From Jaminaea rosea (lineage: Eukaryota; Basidiomycota; Exobasidiomycetes; Microstromatales), in NCBI RefSeq assembly GCF_003144245.1, contig NW_020289977.1, positions 1,054,001-1,118,000 of the forward strand: a DNA stretch of 64,000 nucleotides, given 5' to 3'. Below are positions 43,832 through 54,622 of the stretch, piece after piece. The notes beneath the pieces were generated by a model. The model was not told the origin of the DNA. It made no database searches and was given only the letters and a program-made list of their open reading frames with translations. Each line of letters opens with the position of its first letter. Position 1 is the first letter of the stretch. The position numbers and the translations under genes were made by a program.

Positions 43832-46800
43832 ATGGCCGGCGACTCAGCAGTAGCAGTATCAGCATCAGCAGCAGATGAGACGGCAACATCAAACGCACAG
43901 CCTCCTGCACCACCGCCGCCGCCGCTAGTGCGCAATGCTTCCTTCCTCTCCGAGGAGCCATCATCATCATCGTCTGCCTCGTCCGTCGTCAGCAGCTCTC
44001 GCGCACGTAGACCATCATCATCCTCGACAGCAACTGTGGGCAGTCGTCGCAGACCATCTCGTACACAGCTAGGCGACCCTCCTTCCTCTCCAGGCGGGTC
44101 ACCCAGGCCGTCATCACGCAAGACGATCCTTCGCGGTACTCTACAGGCCACCGTCCAAGATCGAGATCGGGAGGCGACAATTAGCAGTCGTTCTGACTCT
44201 CAAGAGTCAGGCACATCGTCCTTCTTCGAGTCAGAAGGTGCTCAGCGTAGTCGGTCCGGTTCAGGTCGGCCGCTAGCAGAGGCATCGTCTCCGAGATCAC
44301 CGATGACAGCATTGTGGGAGGCCAACAACGCTCATGGCTCGCCCGTCACGTGGACGTCCTCACGACGTCCTTCAGCTGCGAGCAGTGGTGGGGCGAGCAG
44401 AGGATCGGGCAGGAGGAGAGGTAGCAACGCAGCAGGTGCGAGTAGCAGCGCGGCTGAGGACGACGGCGAGAATCCTCCACCACCACCGATCCCAACCAAA
44501 CAGCTAGGTCGAGATCGCATGGCATCGGCCTCTTCATCCACATCGTCGCTAACGAGGCGGCGTGCAGCTGACCTCGAAGCTGCAAGCACGGATAGCTCCA
44601 ATGGCTTCTTGATGGCGCCTCCGCCTACTATGATGGGCAGAATGCGCTCAAAAACGTCTCGCGAGAACGTATCAGAGGCAGTCGATCGGCATCCGAGGGC
44701 GTCAGAGCCCGTCCCATCGTCGAGTACGTTGGGCAAGCTCTTTGGCGGGCTGAGAAAGTCGAAGAATACTCCGCGGGACGACAGTACGCCGAGCGGCGGC
44801 GATGGCGACGGCCCTGATTTTGCTGCCGCTGCCGCCGATGCTTCATCTCGACCCGGTCTTGCGACGGCCGGAGGCGTTGATGAAGCGCGGACGATGTCGT
44901 CGTCGGGACCACCTCGGATGCCAGATTACCAACCACCGCCTCCGCCGACGGCTAATCTTCAATCACTCCTCTCACTTCCATCTCACCCCTACGCCAACAG
45001 TCGCCTCCCACCCACCTCTAGCCAAGGTCAAGGCAGGGCTGAGCTGAAGCAAGAGGCCTACTCCGAAGCGCCACGAGCAGATGGAATGCCAGGCGCGGAT
45101 CTTGACTGGACCACGACGACGCCTACGCCCACCAACGCTTCCTTTGCCGTCACAGGCCCCTCGCAATCACCTGCCGGTTCACCCCACGCTGCTTCACCTT
45201 CGGTTGCAGCTGAGCCTCCATCTCCATCACAGTCATCTTCGCCGCCGACAATGAAGCGAGCAGGCAGCTGGCCGCCTCGCGGCGACAAAAAGCCAGGCAG
45301 CTTCGTAACGCTCCAGAATGGCCAATCACGCGGCGTCGGCGGCTCTCGTTTTCAAAATGCGGCAAGTCGACCCCCGCGTACTCCGAGCCCCAACACCATT
45401 GCAATGGCCCAGAGCTCAGAATCTGCTCCCCTTCCTCAACCGTTCACCATGTCGATATCCAACTCTGCATCTTCTGACATGACATCGACGACCGCAGGGA
45501 CCAGCACCTCAGGGGCAGCCCAGACGTACGATGCGGCAACCTTGCCCGCTCTTGAGCAGGATGACGGCGTTCAGCCTCAGTCGCCTGCGTCAATCGCTGC
45601 TAGAGAGGAGCGTTGCAGAATAAGGCGAGAACGCAAATCGCTCAGAAGCAGACCGCAGAGCGGGCAAAGCAGCTCGTCATGGCACATACCGCTTCCTCGG
45701 AGCAGCAGTCTGCGCTCTTACGACGGCGAGACAGGGCCATTCCCTACTCCACCCCCTCGCTCCAGCTCATCAGGCATGCAAGAGTTTGACTTTAGCGGCA
45801 GCTACGGGGCTGGCGAAGCATCTACTAGCCCAAGGCAGATGCTGAGCGTCGACCAACCTTCCCCTTTGCCGTCTCCAAGGTCACTACCACGAGCGGCTCC
45901 GGCGTCACCTCGAGCGGCACCATACGGAGTAGGAGGCGGAAGCGTTGCCAAGCTGGCGTCGAAGTTCGGAGGTACGACCAGACAGCAGATGCCTCGAGGA
46001 TCGCCAGAAGCCAAGCAGAGCGCGTCTAGCTACTTTGAGCGGCTCACACGCTACCGTAGCTCCTCGAATGCATCAAACACCAGCAGGAGGCCTCCAAGTG
46101 GCCTGGGCGAGTCACTGTCATCTGCAGAAGTCGCAGCCTGGGTCACCACCGCCAATGGTCAGCGAACAGCATCGACCTCGGTCTCCACTGCCTCGTCAGA
46201 CGTTGCATTGCGAGAGCGTGCCCCATCAACCGTTTCCGTCTACGAGGATGCACCTCAAACGCTGGCCAACACATCAAAGGACCGAGTACTGTCCTCCATC
46301 GAAGACGATGCCGACGCCGACCCAACGTCTGAATCAGTCGCAACAGAATCCTCTCACCCGCCGGTCATGTCCAGTGACTCGGCAGCTTCTGCCATCAGCA
46401 ACCCTCCGAATCGACCCACGAAAAGCTCGCGACGACCAGGGACGGCGCAGACGCTGGAGAATGTTGAGCGGTGCAACTCGTCTCGACCCTCTTCGTCCGC
46501 CATCCCAGCTCAAGGTTCGTCCATCAACGAGGAAGGCTCGCACGGAGTTTCAGCTGCGCCTGCAGGCCCGTCGACCTCGCCCTCAGCGCTCGGTGTAAGT
46601 CCTCTGAGGAATAGCGTCGAGATGGCTGCGAGGATGGGCGGGACGTTTGACATGTCGCAGCAGCATGCCAAAGCTGGTGGAGCAAACGGACTCGCTGAGC
46701 CGCTTGTCTTGTCAAATAGCCGCAATCGCAGCGAGTCAGAGGGCAGCGCGCTCAAGGAGGAGCATGGCGGAGATGAGGCGGATGAACACGGTGAGGAAGA

Positions 46801-49800
46801 GGACGAGGATGGCGATGAGATTGGGCATGATGTCGGAGACGGCGAGGACGCGACTGCTCGACTCGAGGTGCCGTCCACGCCTGGCCGTCGAAGAGCTTCG
46901 CTTGCCACCAGAGCCAAGAATCTGCGCAAAGTCACGCCTCCTGCGTTGGCGAGCGCTTTTCGACAGCGAAAAGCTTCGGCTCCTGGTGAGGGCACGCTGA
47001 AGGGGAAGAAGTGGCCATTTGGCGGAACAAAGGATGATGGTTCGGAGGGCGAAGAGGACTCAAAGCAGCAGCAGGCTCGGTTAGGACGGGCGAGCGTGCG
47101 CAAGAAGAAGGATGCCACGCCAGCAAGACCGACAATTAGGAGAATCTACGACGACCAGACGGGCTCTCCCCTCTCCCCTGCGCGCGAGCATCTCTCCCTC
47201 CTTGCGCAGAAGCCATCCATCGCGTCATTCCAGAGCGCGACTTCTTCGTCGCAAGACGTTGCAAGCATTGACCGAGGCAGCGATCTCAACTCGCCCGTCG
47301 TACCCTCTCCTGTCATGGGAGGCCGTGTTAGGACGCCACCAACCGCATGGACCAAGGGTGAGCTCGACGAAGACATGAAGCGTATCCTCAAGCGCCGCAA
47401 CGTCATCCGCGAGCTCGTCCACACTGAGCGAAGCTACGCATCAGACCTCACGGTCATTCGCGACATCTATTTGTCCCGCGCTCGGGCACGGGTCGGAGCA
47501 TGGCCGTCGGCATCGCCCGGCACGCCTTGGTCAGGCTTCAGCGCTACTGGCTCGCCTCTACACCATCCAGCTTCCGCCACGTCGTCGAGCAGCTACCTGC
47601 CATACCGAAATGCGGCTGCCTCTCGCAGCTACTTCCGCAGCGCATCAGGCGAGGTCGCTCTGAGCGCCTACCAGGGCACAACGCCCTCGCCGGGTCTGCA
47701 TCGAAAGGCTTCATCGCCTGCTATGGCTACGCCGCCCATGCACTTTGATACTAAGCTGCACCCGCTGCCTTCTCCTGCTCCCTCTGGCTCGATCAGCAAT
47801 CGCTCATCCGTTGTCACGTCTGGCTCCAAGTCGAAGGACGAGTCAGTCAGCTCAGACGCGACGAGGTCGAGCTCCAGACCTACCGATGCTTCCAAGAGCG
47901 GAGGCGAGGAGAGGACTTCTGTGAGCACGAGGTACAGCGAGAGCGGCACGACGCCAGGAGTACCAGCAACGCCACCGATGCCGACCATTACCACCTCGAC
48001 TTCGACGACCTCCACATTCCAGGATGCACACGGCCACATGAGCTCCCTCATCTCTCAAGGCGCTGCAAGCAGGACCAGCGGCGGCGGCACAGGCGGCATC
48101 ATTGGCGGCGATGGCACTCCTCCGGCCGGCGGGAGACCAGCAGTCACCATCGACACTCGCTCCTCAGCCTCAACGCCAGCTGGCGCTCTCAGCAGCAACA
48201 GCAGCGATGCCCCTCTGAGCCATTCTGACATCCGCGTCATCTTCACGGGCGTCGAAGCCTGCACAGCCTTCGCAGACGAGATGACTTGTCTCCTTGAGGC
48301 ATCGATGGGTACTCTCGCCGCCAACTCTCTGCCGTCCGAAGCAGCAGACCTCGAAGACAGCAACGATGATACCATCGGTTTGGCCTTCCGGCAGCTGGCC
48401 TCCCGTATCCAAGCAGTGTACGGCGCGTACTGCTCGAAGCATGAGGCCTCCATCACCCGCCTGCGGGACGTGGCTTCCACCTCTTCGCGAGCAGCGCAGT
48501 TTTTAAAGGAATGCACGGCCGTTGCGCGACGCAGGACGAATGCGTGGGACCTGGCCTCGCTCCTGATCAAGCCCGTGCAGCGCATGCTGAAGTATCCGCT
48601 GCTGCTCAAGCAGATCCTCGCGGCCACACCTAGTACGCATCCGGACTACGAGAATCTCGTGATGGCGATTGAAGAGATCCAACGCGTGGCGGACTCGATC
48701 AATGAGCTGAACAGGAGGCGCGAGATCATCACGCAGATCATTGGTGGCGGAAAAGCGAGGGACGTCGCTGGAAACGGAGGTGCTTTGGGTAGTGCGAGCA
48801 GCCCAGGAGTCGAAGGCAGCAGCGGTGCGCAGACACCAGGTGGCATGACCAGAAGCCTCACGCGCAACAAGCTCAATGCGTCCAAGACGCTTCGCCGCAA
48901 CAAGGCTTCAGGCTCGACGCCGACGGTTGCGACAGACCTGGCTGCAGTGGGCACCAACGTGCTAGAGTCGCCCGACTTGCCGCGGCTACTTGCCTCCTTC
49001 AACTCGCTGCAAGGAGGCATTGATCGCCTGGCTACTGAGTACAGTCGCTGGCCCACTCTCCTCAGGGCTTCAATCCTCAGCCAACTCGACCTCCTCGCCG
49101 CATGGAAGAACGTCTATGTGACTGAGACGGAGCACCTTACTGCTTTCGGCGCCCTCTGTCAGGAGATGCTCGAGGGACCACTCCCCAAGCTAGATCGTGC
49201 CGTTCAACTCACCCTTCTGCCACCATTGGAGAAGGTGCGCGGCATCTTCTCTGGCCCACGGGAAGTGCTCATGCGCAGGGAGGAAAGAGAAGAGGACTAC
49301 ATCCGATATCGCACCTTGCTACTTGCCAAGGGGGAGCAGGGCATGAGAGCCACGTCGTTGGACAAGGAGCATCGTCGTCTTGTCGAGTCTGCCAATGGCT
49401 TTGCGGCGCTGCACCTTCACCTGGTCGATGAGCTGCCGGAGTTCCTTCACGGGGTGGAGTGCATGGTAGATCTGCTCATTGCAGCATTTGCGCGCATCCA
49501 AGCAGAGTACCTCGGGAGCGTCAAGACGCTAATGGGCGGTTTCCTCGAGGCACGAGGCGACAACAGCACCAGTGTACCGCCCGTCACTACGCCCTCGGGC
49601 GAAGCGGCCTCGACCGCCAGCCACGGCTCGAACGGCACGGTCGCCTCCTCGCGCGAGAAGACGGCGAATATCGTCCGGACGTGGTGGACTGCCCACCAGG
49701 TGTGGGCTACCCAGCTCGAGGGGCTCAAGGTCTGCCAGCCAAACGGCGAGACAGGTCGCAGGCCCTCCGCGTCGCCGTCGCTGGAGCGATCTCCCTTGCC

Positions 49801-50515
49801 AAGCGACATGAACAAGGCAGCCTCCTCCTACTCCCTCGACAAGCGCAGCGGTGGGGTCGGCGGACTCGCTGGAGCTGTGATGACCGGCTCTCCCGCCAAC
49901 TCGCAACGCTCTTTGCCACGAGTCAGCGATGGGGGCAGCAGTCAGCCTGGCGCTTCACACCACTCCAACGATGCGCATCCCCCGCCAGCCATGCCTCCCT
50001 CGACCTCCTCCGGCTCCGTCAACCACGAGATGGGTTCGACTACTTCTTCTTCTTACCTCGCGCCGCACCCGCAGCAGGTCCCTACACCCGGTCGACGAAG
50101 CCTCAATAGCTCTCAGGGAAGTGGAGGGTCTCGCAGGCCCAGTGGCAGTCCCAGTGGCGGTGGCACGCTCGACGTGGCTGCTATGCCTGCCTCCGCTTCC
50201 AACAACCCATCCCCCGCAGGCAGCAGAAAGGGAAGCATCTTCCGGTCCCTCTCAGGTACGATCCGCGGCGTCGGGTCCAGCTCTACTCACTCAGACACGG
50301 ATACCCCTCCAAGACCGGAGTCGCCATTGCCTCCTGTCCCACCGCTTCCAGGCAAGGTGGCAGGAAACGGTAGCCCGGCTGTCCCGCCGAAGGATCATGG
50401 TGGAAGCTTGGCTCCGATGCTGCCCTCGCTTGATCTTGGCGAAGGAGATTGGAGTCCAGAGGTGACAGCGAAGGGACTCGAGCCGATGGGAGGTGGGCCT
50501 GCAGATGGACGCTGA
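43832..50515 (+). CDS. Rho/Cdc42 guanine nucleotide exchange factor with DH and BAR domains (Gef1/Tuba-like)
   Basis: Single exon of 2,227 residues. The first 1,180 residues are Ser/Pro/Arg-rich and disordered, with Pro-rich SH3-ligand-like strings. The DH (Dbl homology) domain begins near residue 1186 (ILKRRNVIRELVHTERSYAS), is interrupted by a low-complexity insert of about 240 residues (47490-48215), and resumes with HSDIRVIFTGVEACTAF through LLIKPVQRMLKYPLLLKQIL, the most conserved DH helix, ending near residue 1640. A BAR domain follows at about 1709-1900 (LASFNSLQGGIDRLATEYSR, EEREEDYIRYRTLLLAKGEQ, FARIQAEYLGSVKTLM). The tail is Ser/Pro-rich with PLPPVPPLPGK. DH followed by BAR without PH is the layout of fission yeast Gef1 and animal Tuba, which activate Cdc42 in polarity and septation. 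The Cdc42 specificity is inferred. Confidence 0.9.
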   Translation: MAGDSAVAVSASAADETATSNAQPPAPPPPPLVRNASFLSEEPSSSSSASSVVSSSRARRPSSSSTATVGSRRRPSRTQLGDPPSSPGGSPRPSSRKTILRGTLQATVQDRDREATISSRSDSQESGTSSFFESEGAQRSRSGSGRPLAEASSPRSPMTALWEANNAHGSPVTWTSSRRPSAASSGGASRGSGRRRGSNAAGASSSAAEDDGENPPPPPIPTKQLGRDRMASASSSTSSLTRRRAADLEAASTDSSNGFLMAPPPTMMGRMRSKTSRENVSEAVDRHPRASEPVPSSSTLGKLFGGLRKSKNTPRDDSTPSGGDGDGPDFAAAAADASSRPGLATAGGVDEARTMSSSGPPRMPDYQPPPPPTANLQSLLSLPSHPYANSRLPPTSSQGQGRAELKQEAYSEAPRADGMPGADLDWTTTTPTPTNASFAVTGPSQSPAGSPHAASPSVAAEPPSPSQSSSPPTMKRAGSWPPRGDKKPGSFVTLQNGQSRGVGGSRFQNAASRPPRTPSPNTIAMAQSSESAPLPQPFTMSISNSASSDMTSTTAGTSTSGAAQTYDAATLPALEQDDGVQPQSPASIAAREERCRIRRERKSLRSRPQSGQSSSSWHIPLPRSSSLRSYDGETGPFPTPPPRSSSSGMQEFDFSGSYGAGEASTSPRQMLSVDQPSPLPSPRSLPRAAPASPRAAPYGVGGGSVAKLASKFGGTTRQQMPRGSPEAKQSASSYFERLTRYRSSSNASNTSRRPPSGLGESLSSAEVAAWVTTANGQRTASTSVSTASSDVALRERAPSTVSVYEDAPQTLANTSKDRVLSSIEDDADADPTSESVATESSHPPVMSSDSAASAISNPPNRPTKSSRRPGTAQTLENVERCNSSRPSSSAIPAQGSSINEEGSHGVSAAPAGPSTSPSALGVSPLRNSVEMAARMGGTFDMSQQHAKAGGANGLAEPLVLSNSRNRSESEGSALKEEHGGDEADEHGEEEDEDGDEIGHDVGDGEDATARLEVPSTPGRRRASLATRAKNLRKVTPPALASAFRQRKASAPGEGTLKGKKWPFGGTKDDGSEGEEDSKQQQARLGRASVRKKKDATPARPTIRRIYDDQTGSPLSPAREHLSLLAQKPSIASFQSATSSSQDVASIDRGSDLNSPVVPSPVMGGRVRTPPTAWTKGELDEDMKRILKRRNVIRELVHTERSYASDLTVIRDIYLSRARARVGAWPSASPGTPWSGFSATGSPLHHPASATSSSSYLPYRNAAASRSYFRSASGEVALSAYQGTTPSPGLHRKASSPAMATPPMHFDTKLHPLPSPAPSGSISNRSSVVTSGSKSKDESVSSDATRSSSRPTDASKSGGEERTSVSTRYSESGTTPGVPATPPMPTITTSTSTTSTFQDAHGHMSSLISQGAASRTSGGGTGGIIGGDGTPPAGGRPAVTIDTRSSASTPAGALSSNSSDAPLSHSDIRVIFTGVEACTAFADEMTCLLEASMGTLAANSLPSEAADLEDSNDDTIGLAFRQLASRIQAVYGAYCSKHEASITRLRDVASTSSRAAQFLKECTAVARRRTNAWDLASLLIKPVQRMLKYPLLLKQILAATPSTHPDYENLVMAIEEIQRVADSINELNRRREIITQIIGGGKARDVAGNGGALGSASSPGVEGSSGAQTPGGMTRSLTRNKLNASKTLRRNKASGSTPTVATDLAAVGTNVLESPDLPRLLASFNSLQGGIDRLATEYSRWPTLLRASILSQLDLLAAWKNVYVTETEHLTAFGALCQEMLEGPLPKLDRAVQLTLLPPLEKVRGIFSGPREVLMRREEREEDYIRYRTLLLAKGEQGMRATSLDKEHRRLVESANGFAALHLHLVDELPEFLHGVECMVDLLIAAFARIQAEYLGSVKTLMGGFLEARGDNSTSVPPVTTPSGEAASTASHGSNGTVASSREKTANIVRTWWTAHQVWATQLEGLKVCQPNGETGRRPSASPSLERSPLPSDMNKAASSYSLDKRSGGVGGLAGAVMTGSPANSQRSLPRVSDGGSSQPGASHHSNDAHPPPAMPPSTSSGSVNHEMGSTTSSSYLAPHPQQVPTPGRRSLNSSQGSGGSRRPSGSPSGGGTLDVAAMPASASNNPSPAGSRKGSIFRSLSGTIRGVGSSSTHSDTDTPPRPESPLPPVPPLPGKVAGNGSPAVPPKDHGGSLAPMLPSLDLGEGDWSPEVTAKGLEPMGGGPADGR

Positions 50516-51134
50516 TGATGATGACGGAGTTGCAACTTTTCAAGCTCCCAAAGGAGCACCGCTTCTGGTATACCCACTCGCTGGTCTGTTTCATTCCCTC
50601 GCTCTCATGCAAGTCTCGAGCAATCGCACCATATCATCTGCCGATAAGCAGATCGCAGCCATGCAGACAAGATGCAGGAGCTAAGCTGTCCTGCCCTTCA
50701 CCTTCCTCGACCATCGTATCCCCCGGCCATAGTAGTAGACCATATCCCCAGGCATCAGCCAGCCCAACGAACTGGACATCCTCGCTCGCTGGCTATAATA
50801 TAGCTTGTCGCTCGGCTCTGCCTCCATAGTTACATTTTCTCTCCCTCAGCTTTAGTCTCGCGCTTGTTCTGGGCCGCTGCTCATCTTGGGTTATTGCAAT
50901 GTCATCATGATGTCACGATGTTGGATCCGTTGATCGAATTGAGTGAAGAGGAGCAAGGTTGCGTTACGGGAAGCAAGGGCCCGTGCGCAGCGCAGGTCTG
51001 CTCCCCCGCAAAGCAAACGCCGAGGCGGCGGGCGGCCGTAAGACGCCGTTCACTCGACGCCTCGAGTCGTTCGCTTCATTCCTCTCACCTCATTCATATC
51101 GACCTTGCTTCCCTTTCCATTCTCCCTCAACGAC
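50516..51134. other. Intergenic region between the Rho GEF and the flavoprotein gene
   Basis: About 620 bp. A GGCTATAATATAGC string at 50791-50804 is TATA-like but 330 bp from the next ATG. The last 70 bp are pyrimidine-rich, a likely leader of the flavoprotein gene. No gene seen. Confidence 0.35.
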
Positions 51135-53245
51135 ATGACACTGACGGAACATGACCTGCGTCGCTGGCACCCAGGCGAGACCTCTCTACAAGAACAACGC
51201 GGTTTCGCGGACGACGTCTTTGAGGGACCTGGCGGGATCACTCCGGGGTTGCTCTACGGATCTGCGAGCTTTCTCTTGCAGTTGCAGTTCTTGCCCTTGA
51301 CTACGCTGGATGCAGATGGAAGACCTTGGGTCTCCTTGCTTGCTGGTAGTGGAGGAGAGGAGGGATTTGTGCAGGCCGAGAAGGATGAGCTGGGCGAGGA
51401 TAGGGTGGGAGTGAAAGGGGTGCGTCTTCCGCAAGGGACACCACTTGCGGGACATCTTGCTGAGATGAGGGAGGGGGAAGGTGCAGAAGAAATGCTCACA
51501 GCTAGTGTAGGTGTATTGCTGAGCAATCGCAGGCGAAACAAGTACGAGGGTTGGATCAGGGATTCGAGGCGAGTAGATGACAAGGAGGAGACGTGGGACA
51601 TTGAGCTGGGTATCACGGCTAGCATGGGCAATTGCCCTAAGTGTGAGTATCTTCGACGTTCATGAGAGGGCGATTGCTAATCCAGCGGCTCCTTCTCTCT
51701 AAAGACATAAACATCCGCCACCTCAGCCCACGCCCTACAAAGCCTCAGCTGCTCGACGCTTGCCCTACTCTTCCGGCAGCTTCGCCCCTCCCTCCCTCGA
51801 TCATCAAGGCTATCGAGAATAGCGACACGATCTACCTCGGCACTCGCCACACTGCCTCTCCGGAGGCTTACGGCGACCGATCGAAGCTAGGTTGCAACAT
51901 TCGTGGCGGCCGCTCTGGCTTCATTCAGCACCACTGGGATTCAAAGCGGGAGAGACATTGCCTGCTTCTGCCGGACTATTCGGGCAATCGTTTTCTCCAG
52001 AGTCTAGGCAACATCAGTGGTGGTGACCCCGTTGCTGGGGTGACGATACCGATTTTCAAGGAGAAGGGTACGGACGTGCTGTACCTTACTTGCGAGGCGG
52101 AGGTGGTCAGCGGGGAGGAGGCGCGCAGGCTCGTCAGAGGGGTCAGCGGCGTCACGAAACTATGGGTTACGGGATATTCGATGATTGAAGGTGCTTTGCC
52201 TCTGGGCGTGACCGAGCAGCAAGGAAAGGAAGCAGTTGGGTGGAGCCCCTACAACCCGATTCTGCGCTATGCTGGCGTGAAGGGCTCAAGCACGCCCTCC
52301 GCCGTCGCCACCCTCACGGATGTGGCCATCCACTCCCCCACGCTAGCCACTTTCACCTGGTCGTGCCCCGCCAGCACGGGCAAGTCCTACCGCCCCGGCC
52401 AGCATATCATCTGCGACGCTTCTCACCTGCTCGACACTCGGGTCACCCTGTATAGCCACATGGCGCAGTTCCCCGGTGGGGAGAAGGATCTCAACGATGA
52501 TGGGACGCGATCGTGGACCATCTCCCGCGCTTGGCATGACAAGGGGGGTAAGGGCAAGTGGCACTTCACCACCACTCTCCGTCGCGTACCACGAGGAGGC
52601 GTCACTCCCACCTTGTTCAGTATGGCGCAGCGCATCACGGCAGCGCGGGAGGAGGACTCTCAGGCTGCAATGCCGAGCTGGGCGCCAGAGGTACCCGTTC
52701 TCGGGGTGGATGGCGAGTTTACCGCTGCTGATGAGCAGGAGGCGGAGGGGAGGGGAAATGTGTACGTGTGCAGTGGGATTGGGGTCACACCGCTGCTTGC
52801 ACATTTGAGCGGGAAGCTGCGGGAGGGGCAAGCGGTAGGTGAGGGCAAGAGGGATGTGCTGGCTATCGTGGCCTGTAGAGCAGACGAGCTCGAGGCGATG
52901 CGGGGGCTTGTGGAGGATGCCGCACGATATGCAGGGAGCGAGGAGGAACTGCGGGTTCACTATCTGGTGAAGGCGGATGAGCAGGATGGTGAGGCTGCCC
53001 ATCTCAAGAAGTCCACTATTCTCTCTCCGCGGGCAACGGCGTGGTACGGCACTCGTCTTACGCCATCTTCGTTCAGCGAAGCTGGCGAAAGCAACAGCGA
53101 CGCCGGAACCTTCAAGCTGCCCTGTGAAGCATTCGCCGGCCGTATCGCTTACATCTGCGGCGCTCGCCCCTTCGAGCAAGCGGCCAAGCAGGCCTTAGCC
53201 GCAGCGGGCGTTGTTGACATTCGGACGGAGAGCTTCTCATATTAG
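51135..53245 (+). CDS. Flavoprotein fusing a PNPOx-like split barrel to a ferredoxin reductase-like domain
   Basis: Two exons, 51135-51642 and 51705-53245 (intron 62 nt, phase 1), giving 682 residues. The N-terminal half has pyridoxamine-phosphate-oxidase-like (FMN split-barrel) features: FLPLTTLDADGRPWVSLLAG, GVLLSNRRRNKYEGW, ASMGNCPKYINIR and DTIYLGTRH. The second half, from about residue 395, has FR-type reductase features: TFTWSCP, then YRPGQHIICD in the flavin-binding position, SWTISRAWH, GGVTPTLFS, and VYVCSGIGVTPLLAHLSGKL for the nucleotide-binding fold. The C-terminus (YICGARPFEQAAKQAL) is the usual last strand and helix. Such fusions occur in fungi and bacteria; the reaction is not established to my knowledge. 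I see no 2Fe-2S Cys cluster, so this is a flavin-only module. Its stop is 7 nt from that of the next gene on the other strand. Confidence 0.82.
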
Positions 53246-53252
53246 CATAGCC

Positions 53253-54419
53253 TTACAGCGCCGGTGCGGGCTCGCCCCTCGCAAGATACCCCCTGCCCTC
53301 CTTCTCCAGCGCCTCCTGTACTGCCTTGAGCACCTCCTCATGCGCGTCCCTGTGCGCGACCACCACACCCTTGTTAAGCTTCAGGGTCCTGCCCTGTCCG
53401 AAATCCAGGTCTTTACCCGAACAGTCTGTGACCTTTCCCCCAGCCTCCTCGCAGAGCAGCTGGCCCGAAGCGTGATCCCAGATCTTCTCCTGGTACTCTC
53501 CCTTGCCCGTAGGCAGGCGCAGGTAGACATCACCATCCCCCCGTGCGACGGAGGCATACTTAGCTTGAGAGTCCATGCGGACCGGTGGGGCGGTGATGGT
53601 GAGGAGCTTGGCAATTTCTGCGTTGGTTCCCTGCGACGAATGGCCAGCCTCGACTGATTCGCAAAATGTGAGGGAGGCATCACGCGGGCGCATTGAGATG
53701 GGCTGGAAAGAGGCGGAGGCGGCGCTGAGGTTGAGGGAGCGTTGCCATGCTCCTCCGCCCTTGACGGCGACGAAGAGTGATCCGCCCCCGTCTACACCTG
53801 ATCGGTCGCCTTCTTGTGGCTTGGGAACGTCCTTCGTGAACGGCAAGTTGGGGCAGGCCATGACGGCCAAGGTTGGCTTACCGGACTCGACGAGTGCGAG
53901 GCAGACGGCATACTGTCCTCCGCGGAGGAAGCCCTTGGTGCCGTCGATGGGGTCGAGCGTCCAGAAGCGACCACTCGAGCCGCCAGAGTAGGACCCGAGG
54001 TCAATGCTCTCCATTACGGCCTCGTCACTAGCTGCCTTCTCTGTCCACTGCGGCTTGAAATCCTTTTGCCCCGTCAATCCAGCCTCGTCTCGCTGGAGCG
54101 CCTCCTTGACCAATGCCGTCACCTTGCCCCTTAATTCGCCATTCTCCTTGAGAGCACTCGCCTCCTCCTCTGCGACGATCTTGTCCTGAGAAAAATGAGC
54201 GTGCAGCACGCTATTGACGACTGCTTGTGCGGCGAAGTCTCCCAGAGTGACTGGGGACTTGTCTTCCTTTGTAAGGGAGGATGGGATTGAGCGAAAGACT
54301 GAGCTGGTTGCGAGCGAGGCGCGCGAGACGGCACTGATTGCCGTGGAGAGCTCCACGGAGGCGGGAGGGTGGGACATGCTTGCTTTGGTAGTAATGTTTC
54401 GAAGGAAGCGCAGTAGCAT
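53253..54419 (-). CDS. MET22: 3'(2'),5'-bisphosphate nucleotidase
   Basis: Mg2+-dependent, Li+/Na+-sensitive phosphatase (Met22/Hal2) that removes PAP formed in sulfate assimilation. Single exon, 388 residues from the ATG at 54419, or 374 from the Met at 54377 (MSHPPASVEL), which aligns better with family starts. The longer N-terminus (MLLRFLRNITTKAS) is Arg-rich and could direct some protein to mitochondria. Metal and phosphate motifs are present: DKIVAEEEAS for the metal-binding Glu pair, FWTLDPIDGTKGFLRGGQYA for the DPxDGT signature, and KIWDHASGQLLCEEAGGKVT for the C-terminal WDxAAG-like motif (here WDHASG). The tail (GRGYLARGEPAPAL) is not conserved. It is divergent from the cyclophilin gene, with a shared promoter of about 200-245 bp. 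Confidence 0.94.
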   Translation of the reverse strand: MLLRFLRNITTKASMSHPPASVELSTAISAVSRASLATSSVFRSIPSSLTKEDKSPVTLGDFAAQAVVNSVLHAHFSQDKIVAEEEASALKENGELRGKVTALVKEALQRDEAGLTGQKDFKPQWTEKAASDEAVMESIDLGSYSGGSSGRFWTLDPIDGTKGFLRGGQYAVCLALVESGKPTLAVMACPNLPFTKDVPKPQEGDRSGVDGGGSLFVAVKGGGAWQRSLNLSAASASFQPISMRPRDASLTFCESVEAGHSSQGTNAEIAKLLTITAPPVRMDSQAKYASVARGDGDVYLRLPTGKGEYQEKIWDHASGQLLCEEAGGKVTDCSGKDLDFGQGRTLKLNKGVVVAHRDAHEEVLKAVQEALEKEGRGYLARGEPAPAL

Positions 54420-54622
54420 ATATCGAGGTGGGAAGAAAGGAGCGGGGTGAAGAACGAAGAAGGCACGCCATTTTGGGCTCTCGCGTCGAGCTCCACTTTG
54501 AGCCCTGCTGCAGCTCCTTCCCTCTTCCGTCTTCGTCTCGGCTCAACTTGCTCCCGTCCGATAATCCAGTCCTTCTCCCACGTCAACCAAACGCCTTCCC
54601 CTCCCCTGCTTCTGATTGCCGA

